Below are positions 11,074 to 20,264 of a stretch of 64,000 bases of DNA, one piece after another. The stretch is taken from the NCBI RefSeq assembly GCF_900101125.1, contig NZ_FNFL01000001.1, positions 372,001 through 436,000 of the forward strand. The letters run 5' to 3'. The notes under the pieces are model-generated. The model was not told the DNA's origin and searched no databases. It saw nothing but the letters and a program-made list of their open reading frames with translations. The stretch comes from Sediminibacillus albus (lineage in GTDB: Bacteria > Bacillota > Bacilli > Bacillales > Amphibacillaceae). The translations under genes and the position numbers were made by a program. How positions within the stretch are numbered: position 1 is the first letter of the stretch; the number at the start of each line of letters is the position of its first letter.

Positions 11074-12219
11074 TTAATCTAAATAGGATAACACCTTTGT
11101 TCTCGTTTGATGATCAACTTCCAATATCGTCCCTAAATCCGGGCGTGAGATTGTTTCGTGTTTGTCCATTGCCCTTTGAATCAATTCTTCTATTTCCAGA
11201 AAAGAAATCCTTCCAGTTAGGAACATCTCGACCGCTATTTCATTTGCTGCATTAAGAACCGTAGTCATTGTTCCTCCTTCTTTTCCGGCGTCATAAGCCA
11301 TTCTCAAGCAAGGAAACCTTTGCTGGTCCATCTCGGAAAAATGGAGCTTGCCTATTTCAATTAAGTCTAACCTTTTTGACTTAGGTAATTCAAGCCTGGA
11401 AGGATATGCCAAGGCATACTGAATGGGAACCCTCATATCTGGTGTTCCCAGCTGTGCAATAACACTATTGTCTTTATATTCTACCATGGAATGAATAACA
11501 CTTTCTTTGTGGAGGACTACATCGATTTCTTCATATGGCACATCGAAAAGCCAGTGGGCTTCAATCACTTCAAGGCCTTTATTCATCATTGTCGCAGAAT
11601 CAATGGTGATTTTCGCTCCCATGCTCCAATTAGGGTGTTTTAATGCATCATCCAAAGTCACATCGGCAAGATCTTGTCTTGATTTATCACGAAAACTCCC
11701 TCCTGACGCAGTCAAGAGAATTTTTCTGATATCGTTTCTTGCTTCGCCGTTTAAACTTTGAAAAATTGCAGAGTGTTCACTGTCGACAGGCAGCAGCTCC
11801 ACCCCATGTTTTTTCGCCTTTTCCATCACTAAATGTCCTGCTGTTACAAGTGTTTCTTTATTTGCAAGTGCTACCTGTTTTTTTGCTTCAATTGCTTTTA
11901 ATGTTGCTTGCAGTCCGACACTTCCCATGACAGCATTGACGACTACATCGACTGCTGGCTCTATACTGATAACCTCTAGACCTTCATTTCCGGCAATCAC
12001 TTCTAAACGTGGGTGCTCAGCCAATAATGCTCTACGTGATTGTTCATCACTTACTGCCACTAGAGAAGGTTTGAATTCTTTAATAATCGGCAAAGCTTTT
12101 TCGATATTCTTACCGAAAGCCATAGCATATAAAGAAAATTCCTGCGGGTGCTCCCTAATAACTTCAAGGGTTTGCAAACCAATTGATCCGGTCGCTCCCA
12201 AAAGTGAAATGTTTTTCAT
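11074..12219 (-). CDS. dxr: 1-deoxy-D-xylulose 5-phosphate reductoisomerase
   Basis: This NADPH-dependent enzyme makes 2-C-methyl-D-erythritol 4-phosphate, the first committed step of the MEP isoprenoid pathway. The 381-residue protein begins with the Rossmann motif [11 protein letters not shown] and carries the catalytic loop with [20 protein letters not shown] and the [13 protein letters not shown] metal-site region. It lies 27 bases after cdsA and just ahead of rasP. Its isoprenoid product feeds UppS, encoded two genes upstream, so the cluster joins precursor supply to undecaprenyl lipid synthesis. Confidence 0.98.
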   Translation of the reverse strand: MKNISLLGATGSIGLQTLEVIREHPQEFSLYAMAFGKNIEKALPIIKEFKPSLVAVSDEQSRRALLAEHPRLEVIAGNEGLEVISIEPAVDVVVNAVMGSVGLQATLKAIEAKKQVALANKETLVTAGHLVMEKAKKHGVELLPVDSEHSAIFQSLNGEARNDIRKILLTASGGSFRDKSRQDLADVTLDDALKHPNWSMGAKITIDSATMMNKGLEVIEAHWLFDVPYEEIDVVLHKESVIHSMVEYKDNSVIAQLGTPDMRVPIQYALAYPSRLELPKSKRLDLIEIGKLHFSEMDQQRFPCLRMAYDAGKEGGTMTTVLNAANEIAVEMFLTGRISFLEIEELIQRAMDKHETISRPDLGTILEVDHQTRTKVLSYLD

Positions 12220-12246
12220 GTGACACGCTCCTATATCTATTCAAGC

Positions 12247-13038
12247 CTATGAAATAAAATGTATCAAGTGCAATAATGGAAAAATGAACAACCAACTGTC
12301 AAACCGATCTAAAATTCCTCCATGGCCAGGAAGAAGATTCCCGGAATCTTTCACGTCGTAATATCTTTTGAAAGCCGATTCTACCAGATCACCGATTTGT
12401 CCCACAAAAGAAGCCAGGATGGTTACAAACACAATAATACCCAGGTTGTGTGGGAGCGGGAAAATCAAGTGGAAAATCACTGCAACTACACAAGCCAGCA
12501 CTACGCCTCCAACAGCTCCCTCAATTGTTTTGTTTGGACTAATTTCCGGCCATAATTTTCTCCGTCCGAAAGCCCGTCCACAAAAATACGCTCCGGTATC
12601 CGTCGCAAGGACCACGATAATACCATAAAATATAAACTCCGGTCCTGCTTCTCTAGCGTCCATGAAATAGTAAAAACCAGTTCCAACATAAATAGCAGAT
12701 AACACGAGAAAACCTGCATCTTCAAAGGTAAACTTGTTCTTTACCAAAACGGTATAGGACAATAACAGCAGCACTGCGGTCAAGGTCATTTCGGTTTTAT
12801 TTATTTGCAGTAAGTCCATGATTTCATGCTCTGTCAATGGGATTAATAAAGCCCATAATAAAAGGATGGTAAGGGCAAACGGCACTACATAATTTACAGT
12901 CATCCTCATTTTCAGCAACTCTAAAACCCCTATTGTTGCTATTATATATACTAGTGTTTTAAACGGCCATCCTCCAAAAAATACAATTGGAAAAAATAAA
13001 AGGATAGCAATTACAGCTGTTATTATCCTTTGTTTCAT
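12247..13038 (-). CDS. cdsA: Phosphatidate cytidylyltransferase
   Basis: CdsA forms CDP-diacylglycerol from phosphatidic acid and CTP at the cytoplasmic membrane. The 263-residue product is almost entirely hydrophobic, with about seven to eight membrane segments. It carries the family signature near its C-terminus: SPNKTIEGAVGG followed by GDLVESAFKR and PGHGGILDRFDS. It is 14 bases downstream of uppS and in one transcription unit with dxr. Confidence 0.97.
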   Translation of the reverse strand: MKQRIITAVIAILLFFPIVFFGGWPFKTLVYIIATIGVLELLKMRMTVNYVVPFALTILLLWALLIPLTEHEIMDLLQINKTEMTLTAVLLLLSYTVLVKNKFTFEDAGFLVLSAIYVGTGFYYFMDAREAGPEFIFYGIIVVLATDTGAYFCGRAFGRRKLWPEISPNKTIEGAVGGVVLACVVAVIFHLIFPLPHNLGIIVFVTILASFVGQIGDLVESAFKRYYDVKDSGNLLPGHGGILDRFDSWLFIFPLLHLIHFIS

Positions 13039-13052
13039 TTATTCTCATCACC

Positions 13053-13820
13053 TTATATACCACCATAACGGCGTTTTCTCTTTTGATAATCTGTTAATGC
13101 TTTTTCAAATAATTGTTCGTCAAAATCAGGCCAAAGCACTTCTGTAAACCAGAGTTCTGTATAGGCCGACTGCCACAATAAGAAATTGCTCAGCCTTTGC
13201 TCACCGCTAGTGCGAATCAATAAATCGGGATCTTTTATGTCATCTGTAAATAAGTAATTAGCAAATGAGTCCTCGGTTAATTCATCAATGGACCTTTCCT
13301 CTGCCTCTACATCTTTCATGAAGTTTTTCATAGCTTCAATAATTTCGTTTCTACTACCATAGTTTAAAGCTATATTGAGGATTAATCCAGTATTGTCTTT
13401 TGTTTGGTCTTTTGCCTTTTGAACTGCCTCTTTAGTGTGAATAGGTAAGCCGTCAAAATAACCGATCGTCTGCACCCTTACGTTTTTTTCAATCAATTCT
13501 GGCAAATATGTATTCAGAAACTCCATCGGCAGTTTCATTAAATAGTCGACTTCCCGTTTAGGCCGCCGCCAATTTTCTGTGGAAAAAGCGTAGAGCGTCA
13601 GGGTTTCCAGCTGATGACCCGCTGCAGCAGCCACAATTTTTTTGACATTAGTCATTCCCTCTTTGTGTCCAGCCATGCGCGGCAGACCACGTTTTTTCGC
13701 CCATCTTCCATTTCCGTCCATAATAATGGCAACATGCTTGGGTAATGCATCTTTTTGTAGTTCAATATTATTTTTTGTAACCTTATCTTTCTTTTTTATA
13801 AAGGGAAGTTTGATTGGCAT
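13053..13820 (-). CDS. uppS: Isoprenyl transferase (undecaprenyl diphosphate synthase)
   Basis: UppS condenses isopentenyl diphosphate units onto farnesyl diphosphate to make the C55 carrier lipid for cell wall synthesis. The 255-residue product has the cis-prenyltransferase motifs IIMDGNGRWAKKRG with the catalytic Asp, ALNYGSRNEI, and the C-terminal LLIRTSGEQRLSNFLLWQSAYTE. I start at ATG 13818-13820 behind GGAGG at 6 bases rather than 18 codons upstream. A terminator lies between frr and this gene. Confidence 0.97.
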   Translation of the reverse strand: MPIKLPFIKKKDKVTKNNIELQKDALPKHVAIIMDGNGRWAKKRGLPRMAGHKEGMTNVKKIVAAAAGHQLETLTLYAFSTENWRRPKREVDYLMKLPMEFLNTYLPELIEKNVRVQTIGYFDGLPIHTKEAVQKAKDQTKDNTGLILNIALNYGSRNEIIEAMKNFMKDVEAEERSIDELTEDSFANYLFTDDIKDPDLLIRTSGEQRLSNFLLWQSAYTELWFTEVLWPDFDEQLFEKALTDYQKRKRRYGGI

Positions 13821-13919
13821 AGTAATCCTCCATAACAGCCTTGCGATTAAACTAGCGGTATAGCTGCGATACAATCTTTCCGTTGCTAGTCATGTGTATT
13901 ATTTTCTTAACGTGCAAAA

Positions 13920-13939
13920 ACCCCCTTAGTAAAGAGGGT
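13920..13939 (-). terminator. frr terminator
   Basis: The stem ACCCCCTT / AAGAGGGT (one mismatch) follows the frr stop by about 33 bases and continues on the minus strand as GGGGGTTTTTG. The plus strand also has a T run, so it may act in both directions. Confidence 0.7.
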
Positions 13940-13972
13940 CTTTTTATATATAGTATTTTACATGTTATATAC

Positions 13973-14530
13973 TCAAACTTCCATAATTTCTTTTTCTTTT
14001 TCTTTTGCCAATTGATCAATATCAGCAATATGCTTGTCTGTAGCCTTTTGGACATCGTCCTGGAAACCTCTTAGTTCATCTTCTGTCAGATCTCCATTTT
14101 TCTCGGATTTCTTCAAAAGATCATTAGAGTCACGGCGGATATTCCTCACTTGTACTTTAGCCTCTTCCCCATATTTTCCAACAACTTTAACCAAGTCTTT
14201 ACGGCGTTCTTCTGTCAAAGCAGGGATGTTGATTCGAATCACATTTCCATCGCTGGAAGGTGAGAGACCTAAATCAGCTTTTTGTATTGCTTTTTCGATG
14301 TTGCCAACTGACGATTTATCAAACGGAGTTATTACTAATAGTCGGGCTTCAGGAGCTGATACAGTCGCCAATTGGTTCAATGGTGTTGAAGCTCCATAAT
14401 AATCGACGTATACACTATCTAAAATAGAAGGGTTAGCTCTGCCAGCCCTTACGGATGCCAGGTTTTTAGAAAATGCTTGTACTGCTTGCGTCATTTTTTC
14501 ATTAGTGTCTTTAATGATTGCTTGTGACAT
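13973..14530 (-). CDS. frr: Ribosome recycling factor
   Basis: With EF-G, this factor splits the post-termination ribosome. The 185-residue product has the typical three-helix bundle plus beta domain: a conserved [26 protein letters not shown], and a C-terminal [15 protein letters not shown] helix. It begins 2 bases after pyrH, an order conserved in most Bacilli, and is followed by a terminator. Confidence 0.98.
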   Translation of the reverse strand: MSQAIIKDTNEKMTQAVQAFSKNLASVRAGRANPSILDSVYVDYYGASTPLNQLATVSAPEARLLVITPFDKSSVGNIEKAIQKADLGLSPSSDGNVIRINIPALTEERRKDLVKVVGKYGEEAKVQVRNIRRDSNDLLKKSEKNGDLTEDELRGFQDDVQKATDKHIADIDQLAKEKEKEIMEV

Positions 14531-14532
14531 GG

Positions 14533-15255
14533 TTATTTCCCCCTTATAATTGTTCCGATTTTTTCACCTAAAACTGCTTTTTTGATGTTGCCTTCTTCCA
14601 TGATAGAGAAGACGAGCAGTGGAATGTCATTATCCATACACAAAGAAGATGCAGTGGAGTCCATTACAGCTAATCCTTCATTTAAGATTTGCAAATACGA
14701 AAGCTCTTCATACTTTTCTGCATTTTTATCAGTCTTTGGATCGGCTGTATATACACCATCAACGTTATTTTTTGCCATCAAAATGACATCTGCTTCTACT
14801 TCAGCCGCCCGCAGGGCTGCGGTCGTATCTGTAGAAAAATATGGATTCCCTGTGCCGGCAGCAAAAATAACGACCCGTTTTTTCTCCAAATGGCGAATCG
14901 CTTTCCTTCTGATATATGGCTCCGCCACCTGCCGCATTTCAATGGATGTCTGAACTCTTGTTGGGATGCCGAAGTTTTCTAAGCTGTCTTGAAGAGCAAG
15001 AGAATTCATGACTGTAGCAAGCATTCCCATATAATCGGCATTCGCACGATCCATACCCATTTCACTACCGACTTTTCCCCGCCAGATGTTCCCACCACCG
15101 ACAACAACGGCGACTTCTACACCTAATTCGGCAACCTCTTTAACCTGGTCTGCAACTGACTGGATGATTTTCGGTTCTATTCCATAACCTTGCTCTCCGC
15201 TAAGAGCTTCTCCACTTAATTTTAAAACAATTCTTCGGTAGCGTGCAGTAGTCAT
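14533..15255 (-). CDS. pyrH: UMP kinase
   Basis: PyrH phosphorylates UMP to UDP. It is a hexameric amino-acid-kinase-fold enzyme that GTP activates and UTP inhibits. The 240-residue product shows [17 protein letters not shown] at the N-terminus, [11 protein letters not shown], and the [14 protein letters not shown] nucleotide-binding loop. SD GGAGG precedes the ATG. A hairpin after tsf and a promoter-like pair (15282-15310) lie upstream, so pyrH-frr may have its own transcript. Confidence 0.98.
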   Translation of the reverse strand: MTTARYRRIVLKLSGEALSGEQGYGIEPKIIQSVADQVKEVAELGVEVAVVVGGGNIWRGKVGSEMGMDRANADYMGMLATVMNSLALQDSLENFGIPTRVQTSIEMRQVAEPYIRRKAIRHLEKKRVVIFAAGTGNPYFSTDTTAALRAAEVEADVILMAKNNVDGVYTADPKTDKNAEKYEELSYLQILNEGLAVMDSTASSLCMDNDIPLLVFSIMEEGNIKKAVLGEKIGTIIRGK

Positions 15256-15281
15256 AAGTTACCTCCATAGTGTATGTATAT

Positions 15282-15310
15282 ATTTTAAAATGAATATTTT
15301 TGAAAAACAA
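15282..15310 (-). promoter_or_regulatory. Putative sigma-A promoter of pyrH-frr
   Basis: On the minus strand, TTGTTT (15305-15310) and TAAAAT (15282-15287) are separated by exactly 17 bases. They lie about 30 bases upstream of the pyrH start and after the tsf terminator-like hairpin. The -35 is imperfect and the surroundings are AT-rich, so this is a moderate call. Confidence 0.45.
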
Positions 15311-15376
15311 GCATCTTTATCCTTCTTACAAAAAGGCGAAAAACGTCTGTTATTACGCAAGGATAGTATGATGTGG

Positions 15377-15400
15377 AAAAAGGGAACACAATGTGTCCCC
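15377..15400 (-). terminator. Terminator-like hairpin after tsf
   Basis: GGGAACACA (15382-15390) and TGTGTCCCC (15392-15400) pair with one mismatch and are followed on the minus strand by TTTTT. The hairpin is 16 bases after the tsf stop. The stem is short, so read-through into pyrH is likely. Confidence 0.55.
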
Positions 15401-15415
15401 CATTTCATAAACCAA

Positions 15416-16300
15416 CTACTTTTTCACTTGGCTCATAACCTCTTCGGCAAAATTGTCTTCGCGTTTCTCCATACCTTCGCCTACTTGGTAGCGGATAAAG
15501 CCTTTTAATGAAGCACCTTTATCTTCTACATATTTTTTGACCTTCTGGTCTGGATCTTTAACAAAGCTCTGCTCTAGCAAGCAAATTTCTTCGAAGAATT
15601 TGCCTAGGCGTCCTTCAACCATCTTCTCGACAATATGCTCAGGCTTTCCTTCGTTAAGGGCTTGTGTTTTAAGTAATTCACGCTCTTTTTCCACTTCTTC
15701 TTCAGACACTTCATCACGGGAAACGTAACGAGGGTTGACAGCAGCTACATGCATAGCTACATCTTTAGCGACGGCTTCATCTGTCGTTCCTTCTACAACA
15801 GTCAAAACACCGATGCTTCCACCCATATGCAAGTACGCACCAAATGCATCATTGTCAGTTTTTTCAGCAATGGTAAAACGGCGCAAGGATAGTTTTTCAC
15901 CGATTTTTGCAATATTGGAGTTAATGTATTCTTGTAAATTTTCCCCTTCACCATGAAGCTTTTGTTCTAAAGCAGCCTCTACTGATTCTGGTTTTTGCTC
16001 GATAAGATGTTTTCCTAATTCGGCAAGCAAATTTTTGAATTGGTTATTTTTTGTAACAAAATCTGTTTCACAATTCACTTCAAGTAATACAGCGCTGTTT
16101 CCTTTAACTTCGATATGTGCAGAACCTTCTGCCGCGATGCGGTCTGCTTTTTTAGCAGCTTTTGAAATACCTTTTTCACGAAGCAAATCAATCGCTTGTT
16201 CAATATCTCCGTCGGTTTCTTGTAAAGCTTTTTTGCAGTCCATCATCCCTGCGCCTGTTTTTTCACGCAGTTCTTTTACCATTTTAGCAGTTACAGCCAT
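15416..16300 (-). CDS. tsf: Translation elongation factor Ts
   Basis: EF-Ts exchanges GDP for GTP on EF-Tu. The 294-residue product starts with the UBA-like domain ([19 protein letters not shown]), then has the core with [11 protein letters not shown] and [17 protein letters not shown], and ends with the dimerisation-type region QSFVKDP. It follows rpsB through a hairpin and a leader with the arms CCGAGGC/GCCTTGG close to its GGAGG. Confidence 0.98.
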   Translation of the reverse strand: MAVTAKMVKELREKTGAGMMDCKKALQETDGDIEQAIDLLREKGISKAAKKADRIAAEGSAHIEVKGNSAVLLEVNCETDFVTKNNQFKNLLAELGKHLIEQKPESVEAALEQKLHGEGENLQEYINSNIAKIGEKLSLRRFTIAEKTDNDAFGAYLHMGGSIGVLTVVEGTTDEAVAKDVAMHVAAVNPRYVSRDEVSEEEVEKERELLKTQALNEGKPEHIVEKMVEGRLGKFFEEICLLEQSFVKDPDQKVKKYVEDKGASLKGFIRYQVGEGMEKREDNFAEEVMSQVKK

Positions 16301-16361
16301 TATTAATTTCCTCCTTATGGTAGACCAAGGCTTGATAGGCCTCGGTATTTTCGAGTCTCTT

Positions 16362-16396
16362 AAAAAAAGGTGATAAAAGGTCCCCCCCTTATCACC
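16362..16396 (-). terminator. Hairpin with T run between rpsB and tsf
   Basis: The stem GGTGATAA / TTATCACC (16369-16376 with 16389-16396) surrounds a G-rich loop. On the minus strand it is followed directly by seven T. It starts 16 bases after the rpsB stop and probably reduces rather than abolishes tsf transcription. Confidence 0.7.
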
Positions 16397-16411
16397 CTTA
16401 CAACCTTTTTC

Positions 16412-17158
16412 TTACTCTTGTGCTGCTTCCGTTTCTTCTTTAACTGGCTCTTCGACTTCTGCTTCCTCTTCCGCTTCTCCTTGTTTCGCTTCCAAAATAG
16501 CATCAGCCATTTTAGAGGTAAGAAGTTTGACAGCACGGATAGCGTCATCGTTTGCCGGAATTACATAATCGATTTCATCAGGATCACAATTTGTATCAAC
16601 AATTCCTATAATCGGAATGTTCAATTTATGAGCTTCTGCTACAGCAATGCGCTCTTTACGTGGATCAATGATGAACAAAGCATCAGGAAGCTTGTTCATT
16701 TCTTTGATTCCGCCTAAGAATTTAACAAGACGTTCTTTTTCTTTAAGCAATCCGACTACTTCTTTTTTAGGAAGGACGTCAAAAGTACCGTCTTCTTCCA
16801 TACGCTCAATATCTTTCAAGCGATTGATGCGTTTACGGATTGTCTGGAAGTTGGTAAGAGTTCCTCCTAACCAACGTTGGTTGACAAAGTACATCCCAGA
16901 GCGGATTGCCTCGTCACGCACAGACTCCTGTGCTTGTTTTTTTGTACCGACGAAAAGAACAGTACCACCGTCTGCAGCAATGTCTTTTACGTATTTGTAC
17001 GCTTCATCGACCTTTTTCACCGTTTTTTGCAGGTCAATAATGTAAATGCCGTTACGCTCAGTGAAGATATATTTCTTCATCTTAGGGTTCCAGCGGCGTG
17101 TTTGATGTCCAAAATGAACACCAGCTTCAAGTAGTTGTTTCATTGAAATAACTGCCAT
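16412..17158 (-). CDS. rpsB: 30S ribosomal protein S2
   Basis: This is a structural protein of the small subunit. The 248-residue product shows the typical [27 protein letters not shown] start, [22 protein letters not shown] and [18 protein letters not shown]. It ends in a long Glu/Ala-rich acidic tail (about 30 residues), common in Bacilli. The GGAGG is at 7 bases. It follows the fla/che operon and has its own promoter. Confidence 0.98.
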   Translation of the reverse strand: MAVISMKQLLEAGVHFGHQTRRWNPKMKKYIFTERNGIYIIDLQKTVKKVDEAYKYVKDIAADGGTVLFVGTKKQAQESVRDEAIRSGMYFVNQRWLGGTLTNFQTIRKRINRLKDIERMEEDGTFDVLPKKEVVGLLKEKERLVKFLGGIKEMNKLPDALFIIDPRKERIAVAEAHKLNIPIIGIVDTNCDPDEIDYVIPANDDAIRAVKLLTSKMADAILEAKQGEAEEEAEVEEPVKEETEAAQE

Positions 17159-17276
17159 GAATAATTTCCTCCTAAATGGTTTTTTTCCTCCGCCTGCGTC
17201 CTTTTCAAGCAGGAACTAGCTAATTGCCAGCACCTCCCCCTTGAATCTACAAGCGTGTGTATTAACACCAAAAGTA

Positions 17277-17305
17277 AATATACCACAGGTGTTTCGTGCA
17301 ATCAA
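17277..17305 (-). promoter_or_regulatory. Putative sigma-A promoter of rpsB
   Basis: TTGATT (17300-17305) and TATATT (17277-17282) are separated by 17 bases on the minus strand, about 120 bases upstream of rpsB. The transcribed leader contains a CCTGC/GCAGG stem next to the ribosome binding site. The promoter lies directly after the swrB stop and separates the ribosomal genes from the flagellar operon. Confidence 0.55.
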
Positions 17306-17313
17306 GCATAATA

Positions 17314-17811
17314 TCAGTTTTTTCGATGAAATTTTACCATAAGCTCTACTTCTGTTTTACCGAGGTTCAGCTTTTTGGCAATCTCTTCAATAGAATAGCC
17401 ACGATCATACAATGAATATACTTTCGCGGCAGCAGATTCTTCCACGATGTCTTCTTGCTCATCACTCAGGGGAGGCATATATGGTGTTTCGGCTTCCGGC
17501 TGTGCCGGCGGATTACCGTATGCCTTGTTAAGGCGGCCGTTGTTGTTTTTTTCCGTTAGTGCGGGTTGGTTATTATTCGTTTGTTCAGGAGAGGCAGGAT
17601 TTTTTTCCTGTAGAATTTCATTAATTAAACGATTGTTTTCTTCGCGAAATTCATGTAAATAAGCGCTTAATAGTTCCTCCGTCTGTTTGGCTGACTCCGT
17701 TGTTTGGGGTGCAGCGTCGGTTTGATTTTGGATTTTCTGAAACAAAAATCTAATAACAATGAATGAAAGCAAATGCAAAATCAAACTAAATAATACTAAA
17801 AATGTAAGCAT
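17314..17811 (-). CDS. swrB: SwrB-like flagellar type III export activator (YlxL)
   Basis: SwrB in B. subtilis is a membrane protein that promotes flagellar basal body completion and export activation. The 165-residue product has one N-terminal membrane helix (about residues 2-23), a charged, low-complexity, partly coiled middle (30-120) and a C-terminal helix-turn-helix-like segment (SLYDRGYSIEEIAKKLNLGKTEVELMVKF). Length, architecture and position between sigD and rpsB match SwrB. It is the last gene of the fla/che operon. Confidence 0.85.
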   Translation of the reverse strand: MLTFLVLFSLILHLLSFIVIRFLFQKIQNQTDAAPQTTESAKQTEELLSAYLHEFREENNRLINEILQEKNPASPEQTNNNQPALTEKNNNGRLNKAYGNPPAQPEAETPYMPPLSDEQEDIVEESAAAKVYSLYDRGYSIEEIAKKLNLGKTEVELMVKFHRKN

Positions 17812-17821
17812 GTTATCCCTT

Positions 17822-18130
17822 CTAACCGCTGTAATCTATTTGCTTGCCAAGGAAAGGGTGCTCTGATTCTTGCTTTTCATGTGAATCTCCCTCTTGTTCC
17901 TGGTTTCCTTGAAAGCTTTCCTTTTCTTGTTTCTTTTTGTTATGAAGTTTATCTTTTCTTTCAAACTCATTTACTTGCTTTTTCCTTTTTTCATCGATAG
18001 TTTGCTGTGCAACTGCCACACTATCCTGAAGATGCTGACCCCGTTGCTGCATTTGCTCCTGGATTTTCCCTGCATCCTGCACTCTAGGCAGCGCCACTTG
18101 CATTTCAACTGATTTCCAGCTCATCATCAT
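17822..18130 (-). CDS. Unknown charged coiled-coil protein in fla/che operon
   Basis: I do not recognise a named family. The 102-residue product begins with a non-coiled motif (MSWKSVEMQVALPRVQDAGK) and continues as a Gln/Lys/Glu-rich helix (about residues 25-90) likely to be a coiled coil or disordered. It has no membrane segment or signal peptide. AAAGGAAG precedes three consecutive ATG codons (18130, 18127, 18124), any of which may be used. It lies 10 bases before swrB and 8 bases after the small frame at 18139-18258, so co-transcription with sigD is likely. A structural or assembly role in motility is only inference from position. Confidence 0.7.
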   Translation of the reverse strand: MMMSWKSVEMQVALPRVQDAGKIQEQMQQRGQHLQDSVAVAQQTIDEKRKKQVNEFERKDKLHNKKKQEKESFQGNQEQEGDSHEKQESEHPFLGKQIDYSG

Positions 18131-18138
18131 CGCTTCCT

Positions 18139-18258
18139 TTACTCTGGATTATAGGAAGTTGATCTGGGTTGTATAGCAACATTGGAAATTTCCAGCACCG
18201 CTAATGAGACTTTATCCAGTATTTCGCTTTCCTGATAAACAATTCCTGCTACAATCAT
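18139..18258 (-). CDS. Possible small protein (39 aa) between sigD and the coiled-coil gene
   Basis: An ATG at 18256-18258 opens 39 codons ending in TAA just before the ribosome binding site of the next gene. The frame stays open upstream without a stop to within the end of sigD, giving a run of about 55 codons. The product mixes hydrophobic and charged residues (MIVAGIVYQESEILDKV). The site before the ATG (AAGAAAAG) is a weak ribosome binding site, and a non-ATG start nearer sigD is possible. It could be a real small gene, a remnant, or chance. Confidence 0.4.
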   Translation of the reverse strand: MIVAGIVYQESEILDKVSLAVLEISNVAIQPRSTSYNPE

Positions 18259-18295
18259 ATAACTTTTCTTAAAACAGGCAAAAGGATAGCGTTTG

Positions 18296-19075
18296 TTAAT
18301 CAGCCATCCTTAATAAAGATAATGAGTTTTTCAGTTTAAAAATTGCTTTACGATGGATTTGAGAAATTCTGGAGGTAGTCAAGCCGAGAACTTGCCCAAT
18401 TTCCGTTAATGTCAGTTCTTCTTTATAAAACAAACTTACTACCATTTGTTCATTTTCGTTTAATTGTTTGATGCCTTCTTCTAATTCGCCAAAGTCTTCC
18501 TGCTTGATCAACCGCTGCTCCGGCGTTGTAGAATGTGTGTCTGGAAGTGTATAGCCAATACCCTCTTTATGATCATTTGAACCGTCTTTTGTCTTCTCTT
18601 CCATGGATAAAACATTCGCAAACAAAGTGTCTTTTACAGCATCTTCTACCTCTTTTTCCGATATCTTTAAGTATGCTGCAACTTCAGAGGAAGCGGGCGG
18701 CCGTTGATGTTTTTGTTCTAATTCCTGCATCGCCTGTTCTACCTGTTTAGCTTTGTCGCGTACAGACCTGGGCAGCCAATCCTCTTTCCGAAGCCCATCG
18801 AGTATCATTCCCCGGATACGGAAAGAAGCATATGTATCGAATTTCAAGTCCCGGTCAGGATCAAATTTTTTAAGCGCATCATATAAGCCGATCAGACCTA
18901 AGCTTTTTATATCATCTTTGCTGACACTGCCGGGTAAATGGGTGGAAATTCGACTCACATGAAAATTAACTAAATATAAGTATTTCTTAATTAATTTGTC
19001 AGCTGTCTCGTTATCTTTATTCTTTATCCATGTGTCCCACAATTGCTCTTCAAGAGGAGAGGTGTGTTTGGACAT
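18296..19075 (-). CDS. sigD: RNA polymerase sigma factor sigma-D (FliA family)
   Basis: This sigma factor transcribes late flagellar, chemotaxis and autolysin genes. The 259-residue product has region 2 (NFHVSRISTHLPGSVSKDDIKSLG with FDTYASFRIRGMILDGLR), region 3 (DWLPRSVRDKAKQVE) and region 4 with the helix-turn-helix LTLTEIGQVLGLTTSRISQIH. GGAGG precedes the ATG. It sits near the distal end of the fla/che operon, as in B. subtilis, where position in the operon affects its level. Confidence 0.97.
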   Translation of the reverse strand: MSKHTSPLEEQLWDTWIKNKDNETADKLIKKYLYLVNFHVSRISTHLPGSVSKDDIKSLGLIGLYDALKKFDPDRDLKFDTYASFRIRGMILDGLRKEDWLPRSVRDKAKQVEQAMQELEQKHQRPPASSEVAAYLKISEKEVEDAVKDTLFANVLSMEEKTKDGSNDHKEGIGYTLPDTHSTTPEQRLIKQEDFGELEEGIKQLNENEQMVVSLFYKEELTLTEIGQVLGLTTSRISQIHRKAIFKLKNSLSLLRMAD

Positions 19076-19130
19076 TTATATCCTCCTTACGTTTCACTAT
19101 CTTTATTTCAGAAAAACAACCGCGAATCAG

Positions 19131-19628
19131 TCAAATTTCTGACTCGCCCATGTTGACGGTTCGGATCTTAAGTTTCCCGGTATCGATAGAGAATTCGATG
19201 GTACGGCCATTATTTCCCCCCACCTCTTGTGCAACGATGGGGATCCGGCTATCTTTTAATCTGGTAATCACTGCCTCTACATTTCTAGTTCCGACACGCA
19301 TCATATCACTTGACGTACTAAAGGAAAACATCTGTGCGCCGCCAGCTATCTTGGCTTTTAAAGCAAATTTCCTGGCCCCCTGGGCTATCAATTTTTCCAT
19401 CAGCATATCAATTGCTGTGTCAGCGTATTTCATCTTATTTAATTCCCCGGTTCTAGTCAATGTCGAATCAGGCAGCATAACATGTGCCATTCCAGCCAGC
19501 TTTAAGGGAAGATCATAAATTACTACTCCCACACAGGAACCTAGTCCTGTAGTTCGAAGAATGTCGGGTGTAGTGGCAATTTTCAAATCAGCTATACCAA
19601 CCTTTACTACTTGATTGACAGCGTTCAT
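19131..19628 (-). CDS. cheD: Chemoreceptor glutamine deamidase CheD
   Basis: CheD deamidates glutamines of chemoreceptors and binds CheC to stimulate its phosphatase activity. The 165-residue product shows the catalytic Cys in [14 protein letters not shown], the His in [10 protein letters not shown], and [10 protein letters not shown] with the conserved Gly-Gly. Its ATG overlaps the cheC stop by 4 bases, so the two are translationally coupled. Confidence 0.97.
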   Translation of the reverse strand: MNAVNQVVKVGIADLKIATTPDILRTTGLGSCVGVVIYDLPLKLAGMAHVMLPDSTLTRTGELNKMKYADTAIDMLMEKLIAQGARKFALKAKIAGGAQMFSFSTSSDMMRVGTRNVEAVITRLKDSRIPIVAQEVGGNNGRTIEFSIDTGKLKIRTVNMGESEI

Positions 19629-20260
19629 TGTCCATCTACTCCCAATGCAGCAAATATTTTTTCAAACGATTCTGGGTCAGGCAGCAAAAAGAAATGCCCC
19701 TGGATGTTTTGTTTATCGGCACCTGGTTCCTGGATTGTTGTATCAATGATAATCGCATAATCACTTTCTCGGGACAATTCCATTAAACCCTCAGATATAA
19801 TTGCCCCTGCCATATCCATTGTCAGTGATGGAACGGAAGGCTGCATATTAATTAACGTAAAATCCGACAAAGCAGTCAGATAGGAACCAGCTAAAATATT
19901 TCCGATTTCATGCAAAATAGATAAGCCCATTTCCGGGTATGGCGGGTTAGCAAAGGAGAACTCCTCATTACCAGTTATCTGGTGAACGAATTGTTCCGCC
20001 TGTTCTGGCGAAAACACATAAAACATACTGCCAGGAGCCTCGCCTTCAATCCGGAGGAAGACCGAAACGATCACCGTTTCTGCTCCCCCCACCATTTCCA
20101 TCGTTTCATCAAAACTAGTTATGCGCACGGATGGAGTCTTCATATCTATTTTTCTGTCTAGTAACTTCGAGAGTGCTGTTGCTGCATTGCCGGCGCCAAT
20201 ATTGCCAATCTCTTTTAAAGTATCTAACTGATAGTTAGACAGATTCTCTATAAAGGACAT
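19625..20260 (-). CDS. cheC: CheY-P phosphatase CheC
   Basis: CheC dephosphorylates CheY-P in the adaptation system of Bacilli. The 211-residue product has the two pseudo-symmetric active sites with the E-x2-N pattern: [17 protein letters not shown] (near residue 15) and [17 protein letters not shown] (near residue 112). It lies 4 bases after cheW and overlaps cheD. FliY, further upstream in the operon, shares the same fold. Confidence 0.97.
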   Translation of the reverse strand: MSFIENLSNYQLDTLKEIGNIGAGNAATALSKLLDRKIDMKTPSVRITSFDETMEMVGGAETVIVSVFLRIEGEAPGSMFYVFSPEQAEQFVHQITGNEEFSFANPPYPEMGLSILHEIGNILAGSYLTALSDFTLINMQPSVPSLTMDMAGAIISEGLMELSRESDYAIIIDTTIQEPGADKQNIQGHFFLLPDPESFEKIFAALGVDGQ

Positions 20261-20264
20261 CTGG

